Source: Bacillus sp. CH140a_4T (GTDB taxonomy: Bacteria; Bacillota; Bacilli; Bacillales; Bacillaceae_G). From it: a stretch of 62,098 nt of DNA. Made by a program: the position numbers and the translations under genes. Positions 41,564-50,910 of the stretch are shown here, in pieces. A model generated the notes under the pieces. The model was not told the origin of the DNA and did no database searches. It was given only the letters and a program-made list of their open reading frames with translations. The stretch is taken from assembly GCF_008923725.1 (NCBI RefSeq), contig NZ_WBPF01000016.1, positions 826,501 to 888,598 of the forward strand. The letters are read 5' to 3'. Every line of letters begins with the position of its first letter. The stretch's first letter is position 1.

Positions 41564-42028
41564 ATGCTGCGTTCGATCTCGCATAATCCAATTTTATCGC
41601 ATATACCGCCTGCTACTCAAATGCCGAAAGAAGCAAATGTCAGGACAGGACTTGCATTTTCGGATAATTTGCATGCAGATCCGAAAAAAGATAAATTGCT
41701 AGAACAAATGGAAGCATTTGTCGATAATATTGGAGAAATTAAAGAGAAAATTGAAATGGAATTAACGCTTGATAATGTAATGGAATACAAAAATACAGTA
41801 AAATCATTTTTGAATTTTTACGTAGATAATGTATTGCAATATAAAGATGTTATGTCTCGTCATCCGCGTTACGGATATTCGCAGAAAATGACGATTGTGA
41901 AACAGGCGGAAATGGGATTAAATGAGTTAGAAGATGTTATGAATTTAATTAATACGAAAACGGGACATTTAGAAATGTTAAATCAGATTGGAGAAATCCA
42001 CGGTTTAATTGTAAATTTAGTCTTGTAA
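41564..42028 (+). CDS. YaaR family protein (DUF327)
   Basis: The 154-residue mostly helical protein has the DUF327 pattern: LTLDNVMEYKNTVKSFLNFYVDNVL, SRHPRYGYSQKMTIVKQ and LMNLINTKTGHLEML-like helices. The function is unknown. It heads the filament-assembly group here. ATG at 41564 follows AGGTGATAT; the GTG three codons earlier is part of that site. The next gene starts 17 bases later. Confidence 0.82.
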   Translation: MLRSISHNPILSHIPPATQMPKEANVRTGLAFSDNLHADPKKDKLLEQMEAFVDNIGEIKEKIEMELTLDNVMEYKNTVKSFLNFYVDNVLQYKDVMSRHPRYGYSQKMTIVKQAEMGLNELEDVMNLINTKTGHLEMLNQIGEIHGLIVNLVL

Positions 42029-42044
42029 AAGGGAAGGAAGCTAT

Positions 42045-42497
42045 ATGTACATACAATTATATGAAAAGCTCGTTATTATTCAAAAAGCATATGAAAACAT
42101 TCAAGCGATTGGAGAACAAATATATGAGAATTTAAAACATAAAAATGTAAATGCAGTTCAAAAGTTACAAGTAGAGCAATTGCAGTACATTGATGGTTTA
42201 AAAAAGTTATCAAGTTCATTTGAAGAAATGGTTGTTCAGTTTTGTAAAGAACAGGGAGTGGAAGCATTTCGCGTAAGTGCGTTATTTTTGTATTTTTCTC
42301 ATGAAGAAATTGAAAAAATGGAAGAATTACAAAAAAACCTAACAGAATTAGAAGAGAATGTAAAAATGATTCTTTTGAAAAATCAATATTACTTAAACGT
42401 ACTATTAAAAACTACAGAAAGTATTGTGGATTCCGTTTCTGAATATAATTTAGAGCGAAACAATAATTCACAAATCTTTATGAACGAACTATTGTAA
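42045..42497 (+). CDS. FlgN-like export chaperone (predicted from position)
   Basis: The 150-residue protein is almost wholly alpha-helical and coiled-coil-like (ENIQAIGEQIYENLK, EKMEELQKNLTELEENVKMIL), begins MYIQLYEKLVIIQKAY and has no membrane segment. Its position directly upstream of flgK and its size fit FlgN, which protects FlgK and FlgL before export. Sequence similarity was not tested. AAAGGGAAGG precedes the ATG. It starts 17 bases after the YaaR-like gene and ends 18 bases before flgK. Confidence 0.6.
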   Translation: MYIQLYEKLVIIQKAYENIQAIGEQIYENLKHKNVNAVQKLQVEQLQYIDGLKKLSSSFEEMVVQFCKEQGVEAFRVSALFLYFSHEEIEKMEELQKNLTELEENVKMILLKNQYYLNVLLKTTESIVDSVSEYNLERNNNSQIFMNELL

Positions 42498-42514
42498 AGG
42501 GGAAGTGAAACATT

Positions 42515-43813
42515 ATGAGATTATCTGATTATAATACGCCGCTATCGGGTTTGTTAGCGGCACAAATGGGATTACAAACGACGAAACAAAATTTATCTAA
42601 CATTCATACGCCTGGTTATGTGCGTCAAATGGTGAATTACGGATCGGCTGGAGCAAGTCAGGGCTATTCACCTGAACAAAAAATAGGTTACGGTGTACAA
42701 ACGTTAGGCGTTGACCGTATTACAGATGAAGTGAAGACCAAACAGTTTAACGATCAATTATCCCAACTCTCTTACTATAACTATATGAATTCGACTTTAT
42801 CACGTGTAGAATCTATGGTTGGAACGACAGGAAAGAATTCATTATCTAGTTTAATGGATGGCTTCTTTAATGCCTTTCGTGAAGTTGCAAAAAATCCAGA
42901 ACAACCAAATTACTACGATACATTAATTTCTGAAACTGGGAAGTTTACAAGTCAAGTAAATCGTCTAGCGAAAGGCTTAGATACAGCAGAAGCACAAACG
43001 ACAGAAGATATTGAAGCGCATGTCAATGAATTTAATCGTCTTGCTGGCAGTTTAGCGGAAGCGAATAAAAAAATTGGACAAGCAGGTACACAAGTGCCAA
43101 ATCAACTTTTGGATGAACGTGATCGTATCATTACAGAAATGTCTAAGTATGCAAATATAGAAGTGTCTTATGAATCTATGAATCCTAATATCGCGAGTGT
43201 TAGAATGAATGGTGTTTTAACAGTAAATGGACAAGATACATATCCACTTCAATTAAATAAAGAAAAAGAACCAATGACTGCTGAAATTTATGGTTCGGAA
43301 ATTCCTTTAACTAGTGGAGCAATCCAATCAGCGATCGATACGAAAGCGAAGATTGCTAGTTATAAGAAAAACCTTGAAGAACTAATGAGTTCTGTAAAGA
43401 ATGAAGTGAACACAGTAATGGGGAAAGAGTTCTTCGTTGGAGATCAAGCGAAAGATATGAAATTAAACCCTGAATTTGCAAAAGATGTTTCGAAAATGAA
43501 AATATCAGCTGAAACAGCAAATAAACTAGCAGCAATTACAGATGGAAATTATAAAGAAGGTCTTTCTTATAAACAAGCATTAGACCAATTCGTAGTTGGT
43601 GTTGCATCTGATAAAAGTGCAGTGAATGCTTATCAAAAAATTCATGGGGATTTATTAGAGGGGATTCAGCAAGAAAAAATGGGTGTTGAAGGCGTTAATA
43701 TGGAAGAGGAAATGGTTAATTTAATGGCCTTCCAAAAATATTTCGTTGCAAACTCTAAAGCTATTACTACGATGAATGAAGTGTTTGATAGTCTATTTTC
43801 GATTATTCGATAA
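42515..43813 (+). CDS. flgK: Flagellar hook-filament junction protein FlgK
   Basis: The 432-residue protein has the axial-protein N-terminal motif SGLLAAQMGLQTTKQNLSNIHTPGYVRQM. The C-terminus is the matching coiled-coil MEEEMVNLMAFQKYFVANSKAITTMNEVFDSLFSIIR. The middle contains FlgK-type LDERDRIITEMSKYANIEV. It forms the first junction zone between hook and filament. AAAGGGGAAG lies upstream. It is shorter than enterobacterial FlgK (about 550) through a reduced variable middle. Confidence 0.92.
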   Translation: MRLSDYNTPLSGLLAAQMGLQTTKQNLSNIHTPGYVRQMVNYGSAGASQGYSPEQKIGYGVQTLGVDRITDEVKTKQFNDQLSQLSYYNYMNSTLSRVESMVGTTGKNSLSSLMDGFFNAFREVAKNPEQPNYYDTLISETGKFTSQVNRLAKGLDTAEAQTTEDIEAHVNEFNRLAGSLAEANKKIGQAGTQVPNQLLDERDRIITEMSKYANIEVSYESMNPNIASVRMNGVLTVNGQDTYPLQLNKEKEPMTAEIYGSEIPLTSGAIQSAIDTKAKIASYKKNLEELMSSVKNEVNTVMGKEFFVGDQAKDMKLNPEFAKDVSKMKISAETANKLAAITDGNYKEGLSYKQALDQFVVGVASDKSAVNAYQKIHGDLLEGIQQEKMGVEGVNMEEEMVNLMAFQKYFVANSKAITTMNEVFDSLFSIIR

Positions 43814-43854
43814 GTGATAGTAATGGATTGGAAATATATAAGGAGGAGATAGAA

Positions 43855-44718
43855 ATGAGAGTATCTACATTTCAAAATGCAAGCTGGGCAAAGAATCAGT
43901 TAATGGATTTGAATGTGCAACAACAATACCACCGAAATCAAGTAACTTCAGGGAAGAAAAACCTTTTTATGAGTGAAGATCCACTTGCAGCAAGTAAATC
44001 ATTTGCGCTTCAACATTCATTGGCGAATATGGAGCAAATGCAAAAAGATATAGCGGATTCGAAAAATGTATTAACACAAACTGAAACTGCTTTACAAGGT
44101 GTTTTGAAATCTTTAACAAGAGCAGACCAGTTAACAGTACAAGCATTAAATGGAACAAATAGTGAAAAAGAATTGCAGGCTATTGGTGTAGAGATTGATC
44201 AAATTTTAAAACAAGTCGTATACATAGCGAATACGAAAGAACAAGGCCGTTATATTTTCGGTGGTGATAGTGCAGAGAATCCACCGTTTACAGAAGATGG
44301 TACGTACCAAGGTGGAAAAAATGATGTGAACTGGAAACTAAATGACGGTTATGAATTCAAAGCGTTCCGGAACGGAGAGGCGTTATTATCCCCTGTTATA
44401 AAAACGTTAAAACAGATGAGTGAAGCGATGCAAAAAGGTGACCAAAAAGCGTTACAGCCGTTATTAGGAGAAAATAAGAAAAACTTAGATAGCATCATTA
44501 ACCGTACAACTGAAGTTGGTTCGACAATGAACACAATGGAGACATTTAAAACAATTTTAAGCGAGCAAAATTTAGCACTTCAAGAAAACCGTAAAGAAAT
44601 TGAGGATGTTGACTTAGCGGTAGCCATTTCTGATTTAGCTTATATAAACGCAACATACGAAGCGACGCTTAAAGCAGTTAGTACGATGAGTAAAACGAGT
44701 ATTTTAGACTACATGTAA
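43855..44718 (+). CDS. flgL: Flagellar hook-filament junction protein FlgL
   Basis: In this 287-residue flagellin-like protein RVSTFQNASWAKNQLMDLN at the start and LAVAISDLAYINATYEATLKA at the end are the coiled-coil ends of the family. YIFGGDSAENPPF is the conserved FlgL signature. It joins FlgK to flagellin. ATG 43855 follows AGGAGGAGA; the earlier ATG in frame (43828) would add nine residues and lacks a site. Confidence 0.92.
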   Translation: MRVSTFQNASWAKNQLMDLNVQQQYHRNQVTSGKKNLFMSEDPLAASKSFALQHSLANMEQMQKDIADSKNVLTQTETALQGVLKSLTRADQLTVQALNGTNSEKELQAIGVEIDQILKQVVYIANTKEQGRYIFGGDSAENPPFTEDGTYQGGKNDVNWKLNDGYEFKAFRNGEALLSPVIKTLKQMSEAMQKGDQKALQPLLGENKKNLDSIINRTTEVGSTMNTMETFKTILSEQNLALQENRKEIEDVDLAVAISDLAYINATYEATLKAVSTMSKTSILDYM

Positions 44719-44737
44719 ATGATAAGGAGTGAAAAAT

Positions 44738-46114
44738 ATGGCAGGAACAATATCTGATTATGGTGGCAGACAACAAATATGGAATTTAGGAAATAACATA
44801 ATAGATACAAAGAAGTTAGTAGATTTAGAGTTACAAGCATTGGAAATGAAAAAATCACCCTATACTACACAAAAACAAACATTAACAAATGAAAAAAATG
44901 TGTATGCAAGCATGAAAAAAGAATTTGGAAATCTTGTACAAGTGTTCAAAGATTTATACGCATTTAAAGGTGATGAAAAGAAAACAACTCTATCGAAAGA
45001 TGGTTTTATGAAAGCACAAGCTGACGCTGCTGCAATTCCTGGAACATACACGATTACAGTAGAACGAGTAGCTGAAAGACATCAAATAACTACAGCGCCA
45101 CTTACTCCTTCAAAAACTCCTGAAGGCATGGAGCAAAAATTTAGTTTAGATTTAAAACTTGGAGTAGATGATGTATTTCAGATAAATGGAAAAGAAGTTA
45201 AAATCTCAAAAGATATGACGTATAAAGATCTTGTCAATAAGATAAATAATGGAAATTATGGTGCATCAATATATACATTAGGGGATCAACTATTTTTCAC
45301 ATCGACTACTGCGGGAGAAGCTGGAGAGCTGAAATTAACTGATGGCGCCAATGGTTTTTTGCAAAATATAGGGCTAGTTACTTCTGCGAAAAATACGGAT
45401 GGAACAAATGTTGTTGCACATCAAGTGACAGGAGCAATAAATGCTGAGTATACAATAAATGGAATAAAAGGAACTAGTAAAACAAATAAGATTGATACAA
45501 TTCCAGGATTAACTATTAATTTAGAAAAGGAAACTACAGAGCCAATAAAATTAACTATTGAAGATTCTGATATAAAAAATTCGATAGATTTAATAAAAAA
45601 AATGAAAGACGAGTATAATAAGGCTGTTAAAAGTTTGGATTTATTTGCTGGGGAAAATGGAGTAATGCAAGGGAATAATGTGTCATTTGCTATCAATAAT
45701 GCAATGACAGGTATTTTTAAATTTTCTCAAGATGATAAGTATTTATTTTCTTTTGGAATTCAAATTGATAAAAAAGGTAATATGACTCTTGATGAGGAAA
45801 AATTGAAAACAGCTTTTAAAGAGAGTCCAGAATCTACGAAACAATTTTTCTTTGGCTTGAATGGATTAGGTCATGATACAGAGAAAAAATTAGACGGGAT
45901 ATTTGGCGATGAAGGGATTATTGGGAAACGTTCTAAAAGTATTGAAAAGCAAGTAACTGATTTAGAGAGAAAAATTCAAGATATTGATAAGGTTAATAAG
46001 GAAAAACAAAAAACAATTATTGATAAATATGCAAAATTAGAAAGTCAGTTAGCATTACTTGATAGTCAGCTGAAGACAATTCAAGCAATGACAAAAACAA
46101 AAAGTGACGATTAA
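44738..46114 (+). CDS. fliD: Flagellar filament cap protein FliD
   Basis: The 458-residue protein has the N-terminal hydrophobic-helix region (IIDTKKLVDLELQALEMKKSPYTTQKQTL) and FliD_N pattern, central domain with ADAAAIPGTYTITVERVAERHQI, and C-terminal FliD_C helix ending KYAKLESQLALLDSQLKTIQAM. It caps the growing filament and folds flagellin. ATG 44738 follows AAGGAGTG; the GTG three codons upstream is within that site. Confidence 0.92.
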   Translation: MAGTISDYGGRQQIWNLGNNIIDTKKLVDLELQALEMKKSPYTTQKQTLTNEKNVYASMKKEFGNLVQVFKDLYAFKGDEKKTTLSKDGFMKAQADAAAIPGTYTITVERVAERHQITTAPLTPSKTPEGMEQKFSLDLKLGVDDVFQINGKEVKISKDMTYKDLVNKINNGNYGASIYTLGDQLFFTSTTAGEAGELKLTDGANGFLQNIGLVTSAKNTDGTNVVAHQVTGAINAEYTINGIKGTSKTNKIDTIPGLTINLEKETTEPIKLTIEDSDIKNSIDLIKKMKDEYNKAVKSLDLFAGENGVMQGNNVSFAINNAMTGIFKFSQDDKYLFSFGIQIDKKGNMTLDEEKLKTAFKESPESTKQFFFGLNGLGHDTEKKLDGIFGDEGIIGKRSKSIEKQVTDLERKIQDIDKVNKEKQKTIIDKYAKLESQLALLDSQLKTIQAMTKTKSDD

Positions 46115-46136
46115 TGAAAGCTGAGGAAGTGATTGT

Positions 46137-46505
46137 ATGCAAGCATGGCAACGTTATATGCAAAATGATATTATGACCAGTAATCCGATTAAAAATACAA
46201 TATTTATTTATGAAAGATGTATCATCGAGTTTCGTAAATTGGAAGAACTTTTAAATGCATTCAAAATTCAAGATGGTGATGAACTTCTTGAAAAGTTAGA
46301 ACGTATATTTGAAGAGTTGAAGCTCCAGTTAAATCCTGATATTACGAAAGATTTATACGATAGTTTATATGGCTTATACGATTGGATTAGCATTCAAATT
46401 CAAACGATGAAAGTAACACGTGAAGCAAAAGACGTGGATGCGATTGTGAAAGTGTTACAAGATTTAATAGACGGTTACCGCGGAGCACTTGAAAATGAAC
46501 AATGA
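46137..46505 (+). CDS. fliS: Flagellin chaperone FliS
   Basis: The 122-residue helical protein has a typical FliS start (YMQNDIMTSNPIKNTIFIYERCI) and LKLQLNPDITKDLYDSLYGLYDWI in the helix that grips flagellin. It keeps flagellin unfolded for export. A weak GAGGAAGTG lies upstream. Its end overlaps the start of the next small gene by 11 bases, so the two are probably translationally coupled. Confidence 0.9.
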   Translation: MQAWQRYMQNDIMTSNPIKNTIFIYERCIIEFRKLEELLNAFKIQDGDELLEKLERIFEELKLQLNPDITKDLYDSLYGLYDWISIQIQTMKVTREAKDVDAIVKVLQDLIDGYRGALENEQ

Positions 46506-46767
46506 TATTTATCGGACGTTTGTCGGCTGTTTTAATGAAATCGGTGAATTGCAAGTGTCAGATGGAGAGTTTGCTGAGAAGAGTGAAATGTTAAATCGCT
46601 GGATGATGACATTGGATGAGGAAACACGTGCGCAAGTTGCAGCAGAAGTAAGCCCATTCATTATTAAGGCGGCGCAGCATATTCGAGATAAGCAAAAGAT
46701 TTTAGAAGAAATGATTATGACAAATGATGGGCGCATGAAAGCTAATTCATTTTACGGTAAATTTTAA
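46495..46767 (+). CDS. Small helical protein after fliS (FliT-like by position)
   Basis: The 90-residue helical protein (MNNDIYRTFVGCFNEIGELQ, SPFIIKAAQHIRDKQKILEEM) is not recognised by sequence. Size, helical content and the overlap with fliS fit a FliT-type chaperone for FliD. The ATG lies inside the 3' end of fliS with GGAG about ten bases upstream. The last gene before a 370-base gap. Confidence 0.65.
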   Translation: MNNDIYRTFVGCFNEIGELQVSDGEFAEKSEMLNRWMMTLDEETRAQVAAEVSPFIIKAAQHIRDKQKILEEMIMTNDGRMKANSFYGKF

Positions 46768-46784
46768 TGATAGAGTTTAGAAAC

Positions 46785-46823
46785 GGATTCCCCTTTTAAG
46801 AGGGGATCCATTCCTTTGTTTAA
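46785..46823 (+). terminator. Probable weak terminator
   Basis: GGATTCCCCT and AGGGGATCC pair with one bulge around a six-base loop, followed by CATTCCTTTGTTT rather than a clean T run. Confidence 0.45.
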
Positions 46824-47137
46824 ATAAAGATTTCCGCTGATTGAGGTTTCATTTTATGACTGTAATGAAAAAAATAGTAGTAATCTAAATAATGTGAAAA
46901 TGAACTTTAGTTTGTAGATCATATAGTGAAATGGTTTATAGATTATTGCGTGTATACAGTTTTTTTGTATTCTTTTTTATATTTTTATATTTTTCTAAAG
47001 ACAACAATGAAAAAATGGAATAAAATATGTAAGGGTACATGATTGTTAATATTTTAATAAACACATATAAGAAAATAAATAATGAAGTGAAACTTCCATC
47101 AGTGGATCCTGAAGTTAGAAAAGAAAGGGTGTGGAAT
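46824..47137 (+). other. AT-rich leader region before flgB
   Basis: No gene is seen. The stretch contains runs such as TTTTTTATATTTTTATATTTTT (46970-46993), a candidate promoter at 46998-47026, and a leader of about 105 bases before flgB. The flgB frame stays open upstream to 47039, but no ribosome binding site supports an earlier start. Confidence 0.6.
46998..47026 (+). promoter_or_regulatory. Candidate flgB-operon promoter
   Basis: AAGACA (46998-47003), 17 bases, TAAAAT (47021-47026). Transcription would begin near 47033 and cover flgB onward. Confidence 0.45.
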
Positions 47138-47545
47138 ATGCCAGATTTAGTGAGTGATGTAGGCCATTATATGAATTATTTAGTGACGAAACGAAATACT
47201 GTTTCTAGTAATATTGCAAATGCGAATACACCCGGCTATAAAGCGCAAGATGTAACATTTGCTGAGCAAATGAATAAAAGTAGTGCATTATATAAAAACA
47301 ATGCTGCTGACTTAAAGAGCAATCCAGATTTATATCAAACGAATGAAATGCACTTACCGACAATAAATACGAAAAATACATATGCAAAGATTCAAACAAA
47401 ATCAATGCAAACGAATAAAGATGGGAATAGTGTGGATGTAACGACAGAAATGCTAGATTTAATGAAAGCAAATCAGTTATACGGTATTTCAATTAACGCG
47501 ATTAATACACAATATGCAATTAACCAAGCGGCACGCGGACGTTAA
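47138..47545 (+). CDS. flgB: Flagellar proximal rod protein FlgB
   Basis: The 135-residue rod protein has the signature KRNTVSSNIANANTPGYKAQDVTF at residues 20-43 and the C-terminal axial helix VTTEMLDLMKANQLYGISINAINTQY. It forms the proximal rod with FlgC, FlgF/G and FliE. ATG 47138 follows AAAGGGTG; the frame extends 33 codons upstream but with no site and no family match. Confidence 0.9.
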   Translation: MPDLVSDVGHYMNYLVTKRNTVSSNIANANTPGYKAQDVTFAEQMNKSSALYKNNAADLKSNPDLYQTNEMHLPTINTKNTYAKIQTKSMQTNKDGNSVDVTTEMLDLMKANQLYGISINAINTQYAINQAARGR

Positions 47546-47565
47546 AAGTAGAAGGAGAGACAACG

Positions 47566-47979
47566 ATGTTTCAGGCAATTAATGCAAGTGGCTCAGGGCT
47601 AACGACAGCGAGAAAGTGGATGGAAGTTACTTCTAACAATATTGTAAATGCAAATACAACGGCTGCTCCGGGGGCGAATTTATATGAGCGTCGTAGTGTA
47701 GTGCTAGAATCAAACAATAGTTTTGCAAATATGTTAGATGGGTCTCCTACTAATGGGGTAAAAATAAAAAGTATTGAAGCAGATAAAACTGAAAACTTAG
47801 TGTATGATCCAACACATCCGCATGCAAATGAAGAAGGATATGTACGTTATCCAAATATTGATGTGACTGCTGAAATGACGAATGTAATGGTTGCCCAAAA
47901 AATGTACGAAGCAAATACAAGTGTATTAAATGCGAATAAAAAAATGCTTGATAAAGATTTAGAAATTGGCCGAGGATAA
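47566..47979 (+). CDS. flgC: Flagellar rod protein FlgC
   Basis: The 137-residue protein has SGLTTARKWMEVTSNNIVNANTT at the start and VRYPNIDVTAEMTNVMVAQKMYEANTSVLNANK at the end, the paired axial helices. DPTHPHANEEGYV is a FlgC hallmark. GAAGGAGAG precedes the ATG. It lies 20 bases after flgB. Confidence 0.93.
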   Translation: MFQAINASGSGLTTARKWMEVTSNNIVNANTTAAPGANLYERRSVVLESNNSFANMLDGSPTNGVKIKSIEADKTENLVYDPTHPHANEEGYVRYPNIDVTAEMTNVMVAQKMYEANTSVLNANKKMLDKDLEIGRG

Positions 47980-47995
47980 GGGGGAATATAGTAAT

Positions 47996-48295
47996 ATGAA
48001 AATCCAACCAATGTTAAATACGCAACCATTTGGAGCAATTCAGTCAATTGGTGCACCGAAAAATTCTCAAACATCAGTAGTTGAGGGGAAAAAGTTTATT
48101 GATTTATTGGAAGATATGAATCAAACGCAAAACAATGCGCAAACAGCAGTATATGATTTATTAACTAAAGGGGTAGGAGAAACGCATGACGTTTTAATTC
48201 AGCAGAAGAAGGCTGAGTCTCAAATGAAAACGGCTGCTCTCGTACGTGATAATCTTATTGAAAATTATAAGTCACTAATTAATATGCAAATTTAG
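47996..48295 (+). CDS. fliE: Hook-basal body protein FliE
   Basis: The 99-residue helical protein has FIDLLEDMNQTQNNAQTAVYDLLTKGVGETHDVLIQQKKAE and a C-terminal AALVRDNLIENYKSLINMQI, typical of FliE, which links the MS ring to the rod. ATG 47996 follows AAGGGGGAA; upstream extension into flgC is rejected. Confidence 0.92.
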   Translation: MKIQPMLNTQPFGAIQSIGAPKNSQTSVVEGKKFIDLLEDMNQTQNNAQTAVYDLLTKGVGETHDVLIQQKKAESQMKTAALVRDNLIENYKSLINMQI

Positions 48296-48317
48296 GAAAG
48301 TGGACGGGTGTGTTTAA

Positions 48318-49892
48318 ATGGAAAAGATGAAAAATGTTATCCAATCGTTAAAAACGTGGCATAAGTTAGTAATCGGTGCTGCGCTTTTAGCGATTGTAAC
48401 AGGAGCACTTTTATACTTCACCTTGCCAGATAAATATGTTGTTGTATATCAAAATTTAAATGATGCAGATAAGCAAGAGATTACAGCAGAATTATCAAAG
48501 TTAGGTGTCGATTATCAGTTAGCGGCCGATGGATCGATTCGTGTGCAAAAAAATGATGCTCCATGGGTTCGAAAAGAAATGAATGGGATGGGCTTACCGT
48601 TTAATTCTAAAAGCGGTGAGGAAATTTTATTAGAAAGCTCGCTCGGTTCAAGTGAGCAAGATAAAAAAATGAAGCAAATTGTCGGTACGAAAAAGCAATT
48701 GGAGCAAGATATCGTAAGAAACTTTGCGACAGTTGAAACGGCGAATGTTCAAATTACATTGCCTGAAAAAGAGACAATTTTTGATGAGGAAAAAGCAAAA
48801 GGGACAGCGGCGATTACGGTTGGTGTGAAGCGTGGCCAATTATTAACGGCGGATCAAGTTGCGGGTATACAGCAAATGATTAGTGCAGCAGTTCCTGGCG
48901 TGAAAGCAGAAGAAGTAAGTGTGATTGATAGTAAAAAAGGTGTCATCTCAAAAGGGGCAGATGAAGCGCATTCTACTAGTTCCTCTTCTTATGAAAAAGA
49001 AGTAGAGATGCAACAACAAATTGAAGGTAAATTAAAGCAAGATATTGATGCAACATTAATGACGATGTTTAAACCGAATGAATATAAAGTGAATACGAAA
49101 GTATCTGTAAACTATGATGAAGTTACACGCCAGTCAGAAAAATATGGTGATAAAGGTGTACTTCGTAGTAAACAAGAGCAAGAAGAGAGCTCTACTGCAC
49201 AAGAAGGAGCAGAGACGAAACAAGGCGCTGGTATTACAGCGAACGGCGAAGTACCAAACTACGGTACGAACAATAATCAAAATGGTAAAATCGTCTATGA
49301 TAATAAAAATGGTAACAAAATTGAAAACTATGAAATAGATAAAACAGTTGAAACAATTAAGAAACACCCAGAATTAACGAAAACAAATGTTGTAGTATGG
49401 GTAGACAACGATACGTTAGTAAAACGAAAAATAGATATGACTACTTTCAAAGAAGCAATCGGCACAGCTGCTGGGCTTCAAGCTGATCCGAATGGAAACT
49501 TTACAAACGGTCAAGTTAACGTTGTAACTGTTCAGTTTGATCAGCCGAAAGAAGAGAAGAAGAAAGAACCAGAAGAAAGCGGTATAAACTGGTGGTTATT
49601 CGGTGGAATTCCAGCTGGTTTATTAGCGATTGGTGGTCTAGTATGGTTCTTCTTAGCAAGACGTAAGAGAAAGAAAGAAGAAGAGGAATATGAAGAATAC
49701 TTAGCAGAAGAGGAAATTGCTGCAAGTAGTGAAAGTATTATGGAAATTCCTGAAGAGAAAATAGTAACAGAACCAAAACCTGAGCCAGAAGAACCGAAAG
49801 AACCAACGTTAGATGAACAAGTACAGGATGCTACGAAAGAACATGTAGAAGGTACTGCAAAAGTAATTAAAAAATGGTTAAATGGACAGTAA
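48318..49892 (+). CDS. fliF: Flagellar MS-ring protein FliF
   Basis: The 524-residue protein has membrane segment 1 at about 18-36 (LVIGAALLAIVTGALLYF). The periplasmic-type ring-building domains follow (RVQKNDAPWVRKEMNGMGLP, VETANVQITLPEKETIF). Membrane segment 2 is at about 425-445, then a Glu-rich cytoplasmic tail that binds FliG. It forms the base of the motor and houses the export gate. GACGGGTG precedes the ATG. It ends 13 bases before fliG. Confidence 0.93.
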   Translation: MEKMKNVIQSLKTWHKLVIGAALLAIVTGALLYFTLPDKYVVVYQNLNDADKQEITAELSKLGVDYQLAADGSIRVQKNDAPWVRKEMNGMGLPFNSKSGEEILLESSLGSSEQDKKMKQIVGTKKQLEQDIVRNFATVETANVQITLPEKETIFDEEKAKGTAAITVGVKRGQLLTADQVAGIQQMISAAVPGVKAEEVSVIDSKKGVISKGADEAHSTSSSSYEKEVEMQQQIEGKLKQDIDATLMTMFKPNEYKVNTKVSVNYDEVTRQSEKYGDKGVLRSKQEQEESSTAQEGAETKQGAGITANGEVPNYGTNNNQNGKIVYDNKNGNKIENYEIDKTVETIKKHPELTKTNVVVWVDNDTLVKRKIDMTTFKEAIGTAAGLQADPNGNFTNGQVNVVTVQFDQPKEEKKKEPEESGINWWLFGGIPAGLLAIGGLVWFFLARRKRKKEEEEYEEYLAEEEIAASSESIMEIPEEKIVTEPKPEPEEPKEPTLDEQVQDATKEHVEGTAKVIKKWLNGQ

Positions 49893-49905
49893 GGGAGGAA
49901 CAACG

Positions 49906-50910
49906 ATGTTAGATGAAATCTCCTCCAAAGAAAAAGCTGCCATCCTTATTCGTACATTAGAAGAAGGGGTGGCAGCAAAAGTCATTGAATATATGACAGC
50001 TGAGGAAAAAGAAGTATTACTTCGTGAAATCGCGAAGTTTCGTGTATATAAACCGGAAACGTTAGAAAATGTACTAGGGGAATTCTTGTATGAATTAAAT
50101 GTAAAAGAATTGAACCTAGTGACTCCAGATAAAGAATATATTCGTCGCATATTTAAAAACATGCCAGAAGACGAACTAGAAAAATTATTAGAAGATCTTT
50201 GGTATAACAAAGATAATCCGTTTGAATTCTTAAATTCACTTACAGATTTAGAACCGCTTCTTACTGTACTTAATGATGAGTCACCACAAACAATTGCAAT
50301 TATCGCTTCTTATATTAAACCGCAGCTTGCTTCTCAATTAATTGAGAGATTACCAGATCATAAGCGAGTAGAAACGGTAATGGGGATTGCGAAGCTAGAG
50401 CAAGTTGATGGTGAATTAATAAATCAAATTGGGGATTTATTAAAATCAAAATTAAATAATATGGCATTTAATGCAATTAATAAAACGGATGGCTTGAAAA
50501 CAATAGTAAACATTTTAAATAATGTTTCACGAGGTGTTGAAAAAACAGTCTTTCAAAAGCTGGATGAAATGGATTATGAGTTATCTGAGAAAATTAAAGA
50601 AAACATGTTTGTATTTGAAGACTTACTCGGACTTGAAGATCTTGCACTTCGTCGTGTGTTAGAGGAAATTACAGATAATGGTGTTATTGCGAAAGCACTT
50701 AAAATTGCAAAAGAAGAAATTAAAGAAAAATTATTTACATGTATGTCTTCAAACCGTAAAGAGATGATTCTGGAAGAATTAGATGGCTTAGGACCGCTTA
50801 AGATGACGGATGCTGAAAAGGCGCAGCAAACGATTACAGGTACAGTGAAAAAGCTAGAGAAGGAAGGAAGAATTATCGTTCAAAGAGGTGAAGATGATGT
50901 CCTTATTTAA
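49906..50910 (+). CDS. fliG: Flagellar motor switch protein FliG
   Basis: The 334-residue protein shows FliG_N (ISSKEKAAILIRTLEEGVAA), FliG_M with the EHPQ-like motif (DESPQTIAIIASYIKPQLAS) and FliG_C with charged torque helix (ENMFVFEDLLGLEDLALRRVL). It couples stator force to the rotor. AAGGGAGGAAC precedes the ATG, eight codons into the open frame. Its last codons overlap the fliH start by 14 bases. Confidence 0.94.
   Translation: MLDEISSKEKAAILIRTLEEGVAAKVIEYMTAEEKEVLLREIAKFRVYKPETLENVLGEFLYELNVKELNLVTPDKEYIRRIFKNMPEDELEKLLEDLWYNKDNPFEFLNSLTDLEPLLTVLNDESPQTIAIIASYIKPQLASQLIERLPDHKRVETVMGIAKLEQVDGELINQIGDLLKSKLNNMAFNAINKTDGLKTIVNILNNVSRGVEKTVFQKLDEMDYELSEKIKENMFVFEDLLGLEDLALRRVLEEITDNGVIAKALKIAKEEIKEKLFTCMSSNRKEMILEELDGLGPLKMTDAEKAQQTITGTVKKLEKEGRIIVQRGEDDVLI

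Noticed and set aside
47039-47137. N-terminal extension of FlgB by 33 codons
   Set aside because: Family proteins begin near 47138, and only that ATG has a Shine-Dalgarno sequence.
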